This document shows positions 1 to 10,463 of a stretch of 64,000 nt of DNA, piece by piece. Source of the DNA: Lotus japonicus (lineage: Eukaryota; Streptophyta; Magnoliopsida; Fabales; Fabaceae); contig NC_080042.1 of NCBI RefSeq assembly GCF_012489685.1, positions 42,398,066 through 42,462,065 on the forward strand, in the 5' to 3' direction. A program made the position numbers and the translations under genes. Under the pieces are notes generated by a model. The model saw nothing but the letters and a program-made list of their open reading frames with translations, was not told where the DNA came from and did not search any database. Positions within the stretch are counted from its first letter, which is position 1. Every line of letters starts with the position of its first letter.

Positions 1-808
1 AATTCGGGACAAACGATGATAGTCTAAGTAATTAGTGTTCTTCTATAGTTAGACGATCCAATTACAAAGAGGAAAAGTCGTCTCTGCAAGGACCGTCTAC
101 ACAAGGGAAATACGAAGTTCAACAAAGCACACTCCATCGTCTGACTCTATGATGACAAGGAAAATCAAGAAGAAAGCAGAAGATCGTATCAAGAGAAGAA
201 AACAGCTACAACAAAGAGATACGATTCTTCAACGAGATGATTTTGAGCAAAGCAGAAAAGAAGACAAGACAGAAGACATCAGAAACCTGTTGAAAGAAGC
301 GTTGTCAGCAGAAGATCAGAAGACCTTCGAGCAGAAAAGCAAGATTGACTTATGGAGAAAGAATGATCATCTGTAGAAGAAACTGAGGACAACTTGCAAA
401 GGAGAATCATTCGTCCAACTCAAGCTGACCAACCAGGAAGAAGCTGTGTTCAGAGAAAGAAAACATCATGTCAAAATGGAAAAGATCTTTGACAACACAA
501 AAGAGAGAGGTCAAAGTGCGAAGAGTACTAGATATTTTTAGACAGACCTCATGAGTTCTAAATTAAAAAGATAATTGTTGTTGAAAAGTACTAGATATTT
601 TTAGCCACTCAGAAGTGATTGTTATATGTGTTTGACAAGTTCGTTAATGTAAGTCCGCAAAGCTCGTTGTACGATCATTGCACGATCGGTGAAAACCGTG
701 TGAAGAAGGGAACTTGGTTAAGAACATGTTCAAGCTCACTAGCGCGCTTTCTAATTTCTTGAGACTTAGGTTTGGTTTGGCTTTCTATCACAGGTAAGGT
801 GAAAAATA
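1..808. other. unassigned sequence with an 18-bp direct repeat
   Basis: No recognisable gene. A purine-rich open frame (149-376, 75 codons, very rich in Lys, Arg, Glu and Gln) has composition-driven character and no motif I recognise. An 18-bp direct repeat, AGTACTAGATATTTTTAG, occurs at 524-541 and 587-604. Given the surroundings this is probably the inside of a decayed retroelement, but nothing assigns it to a family. Confidence 0.4.
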
Positions 809-1528
809 TGTTCCTGCCATGAACATTGAGATAGGGTGTACTACCTATAGTAGAGAGATTGCACTAAGAGAGAAAGTATCTAGAGAGAGTGTGTAACTGC
901 TTAGAGAGAGAAAATAACTGAATCTCAAGTGTGTATTGATCAAATGAGCCAAAAGTCCCTTACAAATTGTAACCGCTCCCTATTTATAGTAGGGGAGCTG
1001 GGCCTAATGCACGTAACTGCCTCTGTTGGGCTGGGCGACCGCCACATGGCGGGTAACCCCTAGGCGTAGGCCCCCTAGGGGCTCGCCCAGTCCACAAGAC
1101 ACCGAGCACGAAGCATGAGGGCTAAGTGTGTCTTTAAAGATCAAAATAATTAACTTAAAGCGCTATGTGTGCAAAAATATTTAGATCGCCGACATGGCGT
1201 TAAAAACAATAAAATTTCACAAGTCCACGAGCACGTGAGCGGATGAGCGGCGATCGCGGAGCATTTGGTCGCTGTGCTTGAGGGGCAGTCGTGGTGAATT
1301 TGGTTTCCTTAGTGTGCCGACACGTCAGCGAAGTGAAAAGGTCAGCGTATCTTTGAAATTCCAACTGCCACCTTCGAAGCGTCACTTCGCGTCATGGAGA
1401 GTATAATTTGAACCAACCCCACGCTTCCAACGCCTTCCAAGGTTGCGTCGTTTGTTTTCCAAAGGAAATCATTCCCTTCTGTCATTATGAGGCGCAACTC
1501 CCGACCTTCTGCATGCAATTAAATGACA
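809..1528 (-). repeat. LTR of a Tat-like element (minus strand)
   Basis: On the minus strand this stretch ends in GGAACA at 809 and carries a TATA box (CTATAAATAG, 980-989) followed by a CT-rich leader. The same order is seen on the plus strand near 41.8-42.67 kb: an AAAGACACACTTAGC block, a TGGACTGGGCGAG block, the TATA box, an AAGGGAC motif and then CT repeats. The two are therefore diverged LTRs of one family in opposite orientation. The upstream edge (about 1528) is set only by a possible TG start and is uncertain. No primer binding site or target duplication is visible, so it may be a solo or truncated LTR. Confidence 0.6.
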
Positions 1529-1863
1529 TCGATGGAAAAATTAAGCAAATTACAAGAATCACATGTTAGTTTTCGAATTTCCAGTTTATGGAAGAAATAG
1601 GATGCTTCCTTTATGTAATTGAACATGGAAATATGCAAATTTTATGTAATTTCATATGCATTGATAGCACTCTTGGAGTTTTTGCAGATAAAGGTAAAAA
1701 AGCAGAAGAGGCATAGGAAGATTTTGACGTTCTACATTTGTGCTTCACCATCTGGGAATCGTATAACCCCTGCTGACACGGCCCTGAGCAATTTTCTCAG
1801 TGTTGTTTCTGTCAAGCCTTATGGACCGGGCGGGCTCCTCACATGCCTATGCCCGCCCGAAAT
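1529..1863. other. left flank of element A, unassigned
   Basis: A 100-codon open frame starts at 1619 but runs into the LTR of element A, so it is not a gene as it stands. Sequence beyond A (from 26086) can be read as a basic peptide, RAKAATRAAKIRSPDKL, but in a different frame. The two flanks might be parts of one pre-existing gene or element. No family is recognised. Confidence 0.3.
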
Positions 1864-2570
1864 TGTAAGACCCAAGTTTTTAAACTTATGCCAAGTGAAT
1901 AAAACTCTTATTCGCGATTAGGGTTGATGTATCGTGAAGGGAAACCTGAATAAGAGTTTACCAAATGAAATAAATTTATGAAGGAGAAAGTTCAGGAAAA
2001 GTCTAAGGATTGTATCAAAATCGGTAAAAGGTATAGCACGATCGATATACACTTAAACCTAGGTCAGAAACCCTAGTAAATAGCTAGTTTTCACTTAAAG
2101 TCACGATGGAAATTAATTCCAAAAATCTTCAGAGAAATGTTAGAACTTCTCTTATTCCTTATACGACAATCGTTTCAAGGCGAAACCCTAGAATCTACGA
2201 ACGTCCGATTCCAATCCTCGGAAGTTTGCCGAAACTAAAACCCTGATAGTTCAAAACCCTAGAATCAACCGACGATGAAGACTTTTTCTATTCGGAGCTT
2301 CAAATGAAGATTCTACACGCGCACATCCATTTCTCTTGATGATTTCAATCTTTCTTCAGAAGGAAGCTTTCTATTCCGGCATTCGATGCAAAAAGTAACT
2401 TATCGGGTAAAATAGTTTTACACCGACTTTGCATTAGTCACCTAAAATACAAGGAAACCTCTTTTGAGTTTTGGATTTATATCGCCAAAACCTATCTTAG
2501 AATTCACGGAGAATGAAGCCGGAAAAATCGGAATCGCGAAACTTTCATTTTCCCGCGTTTTTCCAACCTC

Positions 2571-2579
2571 TATATATAG
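2571..2579 (+). promoter_or_regulatory. TATA box of element A 5' LTR
   Basis: TATATATAG, about 700 bp into the LTR. The 3' LTR has the same box at 22748-22756, and LTRs H, E, I, B and C have a TATA-like box at the equivalent place. Transcription would start roughly 30 bp downstream, leaving more than 3 kb of LTR inside the transcript. Confidence 0.6.
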
Positions 2580-3381
2580 CCAAGAAATGAGAAAAAAACA
2601 CAAAAATCTTACCCATTTTCTCTCTTAAACCCGCGAGCTTCACAAGAGGAGGAGGAGAAGAGATTTTCTTCATTTCTTGCTTGGTCGTTGATTCAACAGT
2701 TGCTGCTTGAAGGTATCGAGGTATAGTCGCTAATCCTTACCTTTGATCGTCTTTTCCGTAACTTTTCTCTATGTCTTTCTGTGCTCATAGTTTTGAGGTT
2801 TTTGCAAAACTATCCTGATAACTTCATTTTTGATTCTAAACATCTTCCCTACGTGCCCAAGAGCATGTTTAGCTAATAATACTGCGCCGATTCTCGAAAA
2901 ACTACCGTCGAGTTTCAATTCTGCTTAAAATACCCATTTTGGGGCAAAGCTTCGTCCTTTGGGCTGAAAACTATCGCCTTAGCTTAGTGCTAGTAGGATT
3001 AGTTGTCATAAACGTCGTTGGTGACGTCCCCATCCAATTTGCTTTTCGAAATTTCAGTTTTGAAATTCTGAGCTAAAATATTGACCAAAATACCCCTACG
3101 ACAGTTTTCGATCCGATAATTTTTCCGAGTTTAGAATACCCTTAGTTACGACTAATAATAACCTAGGAACCAAGTTTGATCGAAGAAAAATCGACCCACC
3201 TAATTACCAATAGTGGCCGAGCACCCTAGGGGGGAGGGAGGAAAATTCCTTTTTCAAAAACTTGTCCTTTCGCGCTAGATTATCGTACCTCGGAGTATAT
3301 ACTACTTCGTGTAACCTTAGTGAGTACTGTTTGCTGAGTTTCTGATTCATTGTGATTGATTTCTGTGGTTTTGCTCTAAAG

Positions 3382-3459
3382 GTGCTTTTGAGGAATTTCC
3401 TGAAGAGCAAGGCATTGATTGTGAAGGAACGCTAGACGGGAACCCTGGAGAATCTTCAG
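3382..3459 (+). other. candidate 78-nt exon in A 5' LTR
   Basis: Lies between an acceptor-like CTCTAAAG and a donor-like GTGAGGGC. Read with two leading bases left for a phase-1 junction it is open and acidic (begins SFEE- or AFEE-like). The same segment with the same length occurs in every giant LTR of the window. Confidence 0.55.
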
Positions 3460-4893
3460 GTGAGGGCTACTCACTGAATCCTTAGTTAATGCTTAGGGTC
3501 GATGCTTTCGACATTGATTTACTGTTTATGCACTTGTGTGTGGTTGACTGGAAAAAATGTTTTCTGAGGCTTCGGCTGACAATGTAGATGATTCATCTAC
3601 TAATTGCTTTTGAGATTGAATTACATGGTACGTGCTAAGTGGGTAATCTAGGATGTGTGATGCATGCTTTATATGCTAAGTGCTACGTGATTATTCTAGA
3701 ATGTGTTGATATATGACATGTTTGTTGACTGTGCTGATTTACTTATGTCTTTTCAATGATATCTGTGATTCTGAGTAGTGAGGATAGCGGGCAGGTCATG
3801 CCGTTTTTATTTTGAGATTTTGGGGAAAGTTTGATAGGACGAATGAGATTCGGGCCTTGTTATGGTTATGATGGATCGAGACATTCTCGGGGAGTTTATT
3901 GGGATTGTGGGATGTTGAAAACTCATAAGAATTGCGATAAGACTAAAAGGATATTATTTTGTAAAGAAAACTCATAAGACATTAAACAACCTCTAAATCT
4001 TCAAATAATGATAACAAACTTGAAAGGAAGCTTAGGATTCAAATCCTAGTTTTGGGAAAACGAGAAGTGTCGTCGGATCCAAGTGTTGAGAAAGTTAATA
4101 ATTTGAGTATGTTGATACTCCTTTGCTCGTGGAGCAAGTTGTGTTGTTGGGCTATCCGAGGGATAAGCCAGGAAACAGGTAGTTTCCGAGTATGTTGATA
4201 CTCTTTGCTCGTTGAGCAGTTTCGACCATCGGATGGAGATGAGTCAGATGATTTGGAGATCATCATGAGATAATGTGTTGTTGTGAAGTGTTGTCTTTTG
4301 TCGCAGAATCGACTGTTACCTTAGGGTAAGCTTTTAGAGACATTAATTTAGCTAGAACACGTGGCGACGTGTCGAGTGAGGTCGGAGACGTTGTTTGACT
4401 AATCACTTTGCATTCATGCACCATTAATGAGGTATTAGCACGAGACGGACTTCGGACCTCGGTGGATTCCCAAATGGTCATAAGACCCGGATTTCCGCGT
4501 AAGAGCGCTAGTAGGCGACTCTTAGTAGCAGACCGAAATGGCAGACCTTCGGGTTTACTGCTGATCTGACTACCGTTGTTGTTGGTGTAAGAGGCACGCG
4601 GGCCGAAATGGTCCCACCGTGGCTGGTGTTAGGGCTGATCCGTTGATGTCCATCCCTTCCGGAATGCATTTGGTTAACTGGGTTAACCGTCATTTGCATA
4701 TCATGCAACATGCATACTAATTTAGTTGCTGAGTGTGATTGTTACTTGTTAATCCTATTTGGAACATGTTAATTTTTATTATTGTCGTCATATTCATTGT
4801 GGAATATACAACCCTAGGATGCTATCTCTAGCTATAAGCCTAAGTGGCTAATCTCTTATCTGTATCTATTGGTGATATTATTTACATAATTCT

Positions 4894-5165
4894 TTGGAGT
4901 TGACCCTCGCGTCTTCTGTGTGTGTTTTGGCAGACTACGCCCATTGTCAGATGTCTTTAGCGGACTGGTTCACGATGGTCCACCCTTCGGGGGGGACTAG
5001 ATACGAGATGATAGACCAGGATGACCCCGGTTCGTGGGTGGTAGACCCCGCTAACCATCGCGCGACGTACTCGGGGAGGATCATGGAGGATCGGGTAGAC
5101 AGAGTAGGACACTTGATGGAAGGAGTACTGAGGAGGAGCACTGTCAGTTTCAACTTGCCGCCAGG
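4894..5165 (+). pseudogene. LTR ORF of element A 5' LTR, N-terminal part (interrupted)
   Basis: First part of the protein read intact at 25102-25602 in the 3' LTR. The block from ADW through the GRIMEDR motif to LPPG is present, then element B cuts the frame. The C-terminal part, from VHCGPGLG onward, resumes at 16630-16891. Upstream, the 5' LTR reads GGCAG immediately before the ACTACG block, a potential splice acceptor; in the 3' LTR this AG has become GG. Confidence 0.75.
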
Positions 5166-5612
5166 TGTAACACCCCGATTTCGGTGGCGTCACTTTAGTA
5201 ACCAAAGAAATAACTTAAGCGGAAAAAGGTGAATTATTTTTTTTTGATAATGTAAGTAAAGACAGAAAGAGATGAAACTCTAAAACGAAGATAACAGAAC
5301 TAATATACAATATGATTACAGCCCCCACTGTAAGTTGTAAACCACGTCACGAGTAAACCTCCAGTGACGGAAAGTAAAAGAGAGTAATGCCCGTAGGCAA
5401 AAGTACAAACCAAGGTAAAAATACTGTGTCCGCAACACTAAACCTCAAAATCTGAGAACAAGTTGGCCCAGCGGCCTAAGAAAAGACCCCCTAAATCCAA
5501 CCAGCTCTCTGTGATCTCCATAGGAAACCACACAAAAAAAAACTACCGGTAGGAAACTACCCTGTCCCCAAAACTGAAGCATGACGGTCAGAGCATCGAC
5601 ACTACTCCTACA

Positions 5613-5741
5613 CTAATCCCATCTCGAGTAAGTCGCTCGGTGGCCAGCAGGGTCGACCGCCCCTGAACCGTAGTCCTCCTGATCAAGCTTCTTCAACCTA
5701 GTTTCCCCTGAAGGGTGAACCCTCGTGAACCGGTCCGCCAT
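5613..5741 (-). CDS. truncated LTR ORF (42 aa) in B 3' LTR
   Basis: Starts at ATGGCGGAC, the position equivalent to the ADW motif of the longer LTR ORF. It matches the longer protein for about 38 residues (VHPSG, VDPAGHRATYS), then jumps to DNA that lies after the stop codon in A and E, ending at RWD. The proline/acidic linker and C-terminal tail are deleted. Identical architecture occurs at 13488-13616 and 58601-58729. Whether a 42-aa peptide is made is unknown. Confidence 0.5.
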   Translation of the reverse strand: MADRFTRVHPSGETRLKKLDQEDYGSGAVDPAGHRATYSRWD

Positions 5742-7185
5742 ACTCAACTGACAATGGCGTAGTCCGCCCAAACACACACAGAAGACGCGAGGGTCAACTC
5801 CAAAGAATTATATAAATAATAAAACCAGATATATAGGGTAATAATTATTTAGCCTCTCAGGCTTATAAGTTTAGGGATAACATCCTAGGGTTGCATATTT
5901 CACAATGAATATAAAAGATCATAATAACAAGTAGCATGCCTCAAATAGGATAAACAGGTACCAATCACACTCAGCAGCTAAGTCAGCATGTATGTTGCAT
6001 GAAATGCAATGTTGGGTAACAAAATGCATTCCGGAAGAAGGATGGACACCATCGAGTCAGCCCTAACACCGGCCAAAGTGGGACCATTCCGCTCGGGCGT
6101 CTCTTACACCACACAAAAGTAGTCAGATCAGCAGTGAACCCGTAGGTCTGCCATTCCGTCTGCTACTGAGGACCACCGTAGTGTCCTAAATATGGAAATC
6201 CGGGTCTTATGACCATTTTGGAATCCACCGAGGTCCGGTAATCCGCCGTGTATTAACCTCAAAATGAGTGCATGAATGCAAGTGATTAGCCAAACAACGT
6301 CTCCGACCTCACTCGACACGTCGTCACGTGTTCTAGCTAACTTATTGTCTCTAAAAAGCCTACCCTAAGGCAAACGTCGATTCTGCGACAAAATGAATTA
6401 ATCAAAAAGAAGAAGAATGTACTTTGGAACTCATGGTTCCCGGCTAAACTTTAGATAGCCAATCAATAAACTGCTCATCGAGCGAAAAGGTACCGAAGTA
6501 CTTGGAAACTTATAGTCTCCGGCTAAACTTTAGATAGCCAAACATTAAACTGCTCATCGAGCGAAAAGAGTATCAACATACTCGAAAACTTGTAAGTTCC
6601 TCAAAACTTGGACTCGACGACACTTATCATATCTCCAAGACTAATATTCAGGCTCTAAGCTCTTATCTAAAGTTGTTATCATTGTTCAAGGGGTTTAGAG
6701 ATTGATTAATGTCTTATGAATTTTCTTTGAGAAAATAGATTTCGTTTAGTCTTATGATACTTCCTATGAGTTTCAGGGATCCCCTAATCCCAATTAATTT
6801 CTGAGAAGGTCTCGATCCATTAAAATATAACAAGGTCCGAACTTCGTTCGTCCTTTCAAACTCTCTCAAAATCTCATAAAAATTCGCCATGACTTGCCCG
6901 TAATCCTCACTTTCCAGAAACATAGGCACGAGTGGAATAGCATCAATGAAACAGCTCAACCAATAGGCATAAACAGCATATTCCAACACATCCTAAGTTA
7001 GCCATGTAGCACATAGCATGTGAATCATTTAGCACACAATATCATGGCATCAAGTACTCAACAAGTGCGGCCGAAGCCTCAGAAATCATTTCAGACATTT
7101 AGCAATTAGGTGCATAACACATAAATCAAGTCGAATTTCATCGACACCTAAAGCATTATCTAGTAATTCAGAGAGTAGCCCTCAC

Positions 7186-7263
7186 CTGTTGGTTTTCCAG
7201 CTCGCTCCTTGGACTTTCCTTCACAATCTTCCTCCTCAAGTCCTCCGAATTCCTCAAACGAAC
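7186..7263 (-). other. candidate 78-nt exon in B 3' LTR
   Basis: Exactly 78 nt between CTTTAAG and GTGAGGGC on the minus strand. It is open in the same phase as in A and encodes an acidic stretch (SFEEFGG, then EEEDCEG). Confidence 0.55.
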
Positions 7264-8747
7264 CTTAAAGCAATTTCACAGAAATCAATCACAATGAGTC
7301 AGAAACTCAGCAAACAATAAGTCCTAGGGTCACACGGAACACTACAACTCCGTGGTACGACAATCTAACGCGTTAGGACAAGTTTTCGAAAAAGTCGGAT
7401 TTCCTCCCCCCTTGGTATAGCTCTCGGCCACTTTCCTTAATTGGGAGGGTCGATTTTTCTTCGATCAAACTTGGTTCCTAGGTTAACATAAGCCGTAACT
7501 AAGACGGTTCTAGGCTCGGAAAAATTTTCGGATCGAAAACTGATATAGGGGCAGTTTGGTCATTATTTTTAGCTCAGAATTTCAAAATTGGATTTTTGAA
7601 AAACAAATTGGATGGGGACGTCCACAACGACGTTTATGACGACAAATCCTACTAGCACTAAGCCAAGTCGATAGATTAGAGCGTAAAGGTTGCGACTTTG
7701 CCGAAAAATGGGTATTTAGGGTAGAAATTGATCCCGGCGGCATTTCGTCGACATTTGACAAAATCTAATCCGCAGAACACGCTCAGGAGCATGCAGGGAA
7801 GAAGTTTAGACGCTGAAATCAGCTGATTTGAACAGTTTTTCAAAAACCTCAAAATTTTGAACTCAGAAAGTCGCAGGAGAAATGGACAGAAACGACGATT
7901 CGAAGGAGAGTATAGATTACCTACCTCGAGGTCTTCGATTAGTGACGATCGGTGAAGCAAACGGGCAAGAAACGACGAAGATCCGGATCTCTCTCTCTCT
8001 CTAGGAACTCGCGGTTTTGGGGGTGGGGAAAATGGGTTTTTTTGCAAAAAATCTAATTTTTCAAGCTATTTATAGGTTTTGGAAAAAACGGAAAAATGAT
8101 TTTTTTGCGATTCCGATTTTTCCTGCGCGTTCCTCTGCGCATTCTAAGATAGGTTCTGGCGACAGAATTCCAGAACTCAAAACAGGATTCTTGGAATTAA
8201 ACCAAAAGATCCAAAATCGGCATAAGTCGGTGTAAGTCGGTTTATCCCGAAAAACTACTTTTTGCAGTGATCGTCGGATGAGAAAACTTCCTTCTGAAGA
8301 AAGATTAGGAATGACGAGAGAAATAGGGGAACGCGGGTGGAATCTTCATTTGCAGCTCCCAATAGAAAAAGTCTTCATCGTCTGTCGATCTTAGGTTTCT
8401 CGAACTATCAGGGATTCTGTTTCGGCAAACTTCCGAGAATTGGAATTTGACGTTCGTACTTTCCAGAATTTCGCATCGAAATAATTGTTTAAGGACGGAA
8501 AAGAGAAGTTCTAACATTTCTCTGAGGATTTTTGGAATTAGTTTCCATCGTGTCCTAAAGCGTAAATTAACTATTCACTAATACCTTTGACCTAGGATTA
8601 GGCGTATGTTAGTCGTGCTATAACTCTTTCGGTTTTTCGATAAATTCTTGGACTTTTCCTGAACCTTTTTCCTTCCCAAATTTATCTTAATCAAATAACT
8701 CTTTTATTTTATTCACTTATCCAAAGCGTTAAAACTTGGGCCTTACA

Positions 8748-8765
8748 TTACTACCCTCCAAAAAG
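8748..8765 (-). other. polypurine tract of element B
   Basis: On the minus strand, TTTTTGGAGGGTAGTAA directly precedes the 3' LTR. Elements A (22024-22040) and C (61743-61760) have the same sequence. This is the expected plus-strand primer position. Confidence 0.8.
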
Positions 8766-8784
8766 AAAGTTTCGACCTCGAAAC

Positions 8785-10463
8785 TTATGGTTCAGTAAAA
8801 AGTTCTGGGTACTGTTCCTTGATCTTTTCCTTCAGCTCCCACGTCGCATCGCCGGTGTCCTTGTTCCAAATAACCTTCACTAACTCGATCTCTTTACCCC
8901 TCAACTGCTTTATCCTTGTGTCACCAATGCTGATTGGCGGTGTCTCGAAAGACAAGTTATCCTTCAACTCAATGTCATCCAGCTCGATAACATGTGTCGG
9001 ATCAGCAATATACTTCCTCAGTTGTGTCGCATGGAATACATCGTGAATGTTTGATAGAAAAGGCGGTAGTGCGATCTGATAAACTACCGGTCCTACACGA
9101 CGAGTAATCTGATAAGGTCCAATGAACTTTGGCGTAAGCTTTCTTGATTTGATTGCTCGACCAACTCCTGTAGTCTGAGTAACTCGCAGAAACACATGAT
9201 CTCCCTCTTCAAATTCCAGGGTTCTGCGCCTTTGATCTGCATAGCTCTTCTGTCTACTCTGAGAAGCCTTCATCTTCTCTCTGATCTGTTTAATCTTCTC
9301 AGTTGTCTGTTGCAGAAGTTCCGGTCCTACTAACAAATTCTCTCCATCTTGATACCAACATAAAGGTGTTCTACACTTGCGGCCATACAAAGCCTCATAC
9401 GGTGCCATACCTATGGTCGTATGAAAACTGTTGTTATATGTGAATTCAATCAGTGGCAATAGGGTATCCCAACTGCCCTTGTTGTCTAACACGCAAGCTC
9501 GTAGCAAATCCTCCAATGATTGGATAGTTCTCTCAGTTTGCCCATCAGTCTGTGGATGATAAGCAGAACTTAGTCTCAGCCTCGTTCCCAAAGCATTATG
9601 AATAGCTCCCCACAAATGTGAAGTAAACTTCGGGTCTCTATCGGAAACGATACTTGTTGGCACTCCATGAAGTCACACAATCTCAGCTATATAAATCTCT
9701 GATAGCTTATCCACGTTGTACGTAGTTCTCACAGGTATGAAATGAGCCGACTTAGTCAATCGATCCACGACTACCCAAATCGAATCATATCCTTTTTGAG
9801 TTCTTGGCAACGCCACGACAAAATCCATCGATATGCTATCCCATTTCCATTGAGGTACATCCAAACTTTGTAGCATACCCGAAGATTTCTGATGTTCCAC
9901 CTTCGCCTTTTGACAGATTAAACATGCAGCTACATATTCTGCCACTTGTCTCTTCATCCCTGGCCACCAAAATTCACCTTCAAGTCCTGATACATCTTTT
10001 TCATTCCAGGGTGAATGCTCAACTTGCTTTTGTGACCTTCGTCCATAATCAACCTCCTTAAGTCAGGGTTGTTAGGTACGCACACTCTATCCTTGCATCG
10101 CAGGATATTGTCACTCCCTACCTTGAATTCCGGTCCTTACCCTGAATTACTAAATTCTTATTTTCCGAGTAAAAATTCATCTTGTAACTGTTGGTCTCGG
10201 ATTTCTTCCATCAATCCATTGGTGATCTTGATCATCCCAAACTTCAGTTCTCCCTCAGATGCTCTCACATCTAAGCTCAAATCCCAAAACTGTTCCAGCA
10301 GTTGCAGCTCCTTAACCATCATTGATGAGATATGCATCTTCCTGCTCAATGCATCAGTAACGACATTAGCCTTTCCAGGATGGTATTGTAAGGTAAAATC
10401 GTAATCCTTGAGAAATTCCATCCAGTGTCGTTGTCTCATGTTCAACTCCTTCTGGTCAAACAA
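8785..10463 (-). pseudogene. pol remnant of B: end of RNase H, integrase, chromodomain
   Basis: Read from 10463 down: the C-terminal part of RNase H (DALSRK motif, with Thr before it where A has Ala), then the HHCC zinc-binding region, the integrase core, the GPY/F module ([10 protein letters not shown]) and a chromodomain-like end ([11 protein letters not shown] then TWELKEKI). Compared with the intact copy in element C, a single-base loss near 10131 and another near 9972 shift the frame, and a TGA lies at about 9670-9672 between the first and second catalytic aspartates. The last 292 codons (8785-9663) are open. RT and the first RNase H residues are absent altogether, replaced by unrelated-looking DNA. 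Confidence 0.9.

Larger units (their letters stand above)
1864..5165 (+). repeat. 5' LTR of element A, first part
   Basis: Collinear with the 3' LTR at 22041-25342. It holds a TATA box (2571-2579), a purine-rich leader (about 2640-2660), a candidate splice donor after TGCTTGAAG (about 2710), the 78-nt segment (3382-3459), hairpin repeats of the GCTC-N3-GAGC type (about 4130-4220), a G-box-like CACGTGGCGACGTG block (about 4357-4370) and the start of the LTR ORF. Element B interrupts it after CCAGG (5161-5165). Confidence 0.93.
5166..8747 (-). repeat. 3' LTR of element B
   Basis: On the minus strand it begins TGTAAGGCCCAAG (at 8747) and ends GGGGTGTTACA (at 5166). TATA-like CTATAAATAG lies at 8066-8075, the 78-nt segment at 7186-7263, hairpin repeats at about 6470-6570 and a truncated LTR ORF at 5613-5741. 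Confidence 0.92.

Noticed and set aside
3204..3410. Open frame repeated at 3204-3410 and 23381-23587 (68 codons, minus strand)
   Set aside because: It is the antisense shadow of the 78-nt segment and neighbouring LTR DNA; it repeats only because both are LTRs of the same element.
6714..6989. 91-codon frame present in both B LTRs
   Set aside because: Identical only because the two LTRs are nearly identical; C has breaks in the same region, so no evidence of coding.
8819..9046. Plus-strand frames opposite integrase (8819-9046, 61814-62041, 21742-21933)
   Set aside because: Antisense shadows of the conserved GPY/F and chromodomain coding strand.
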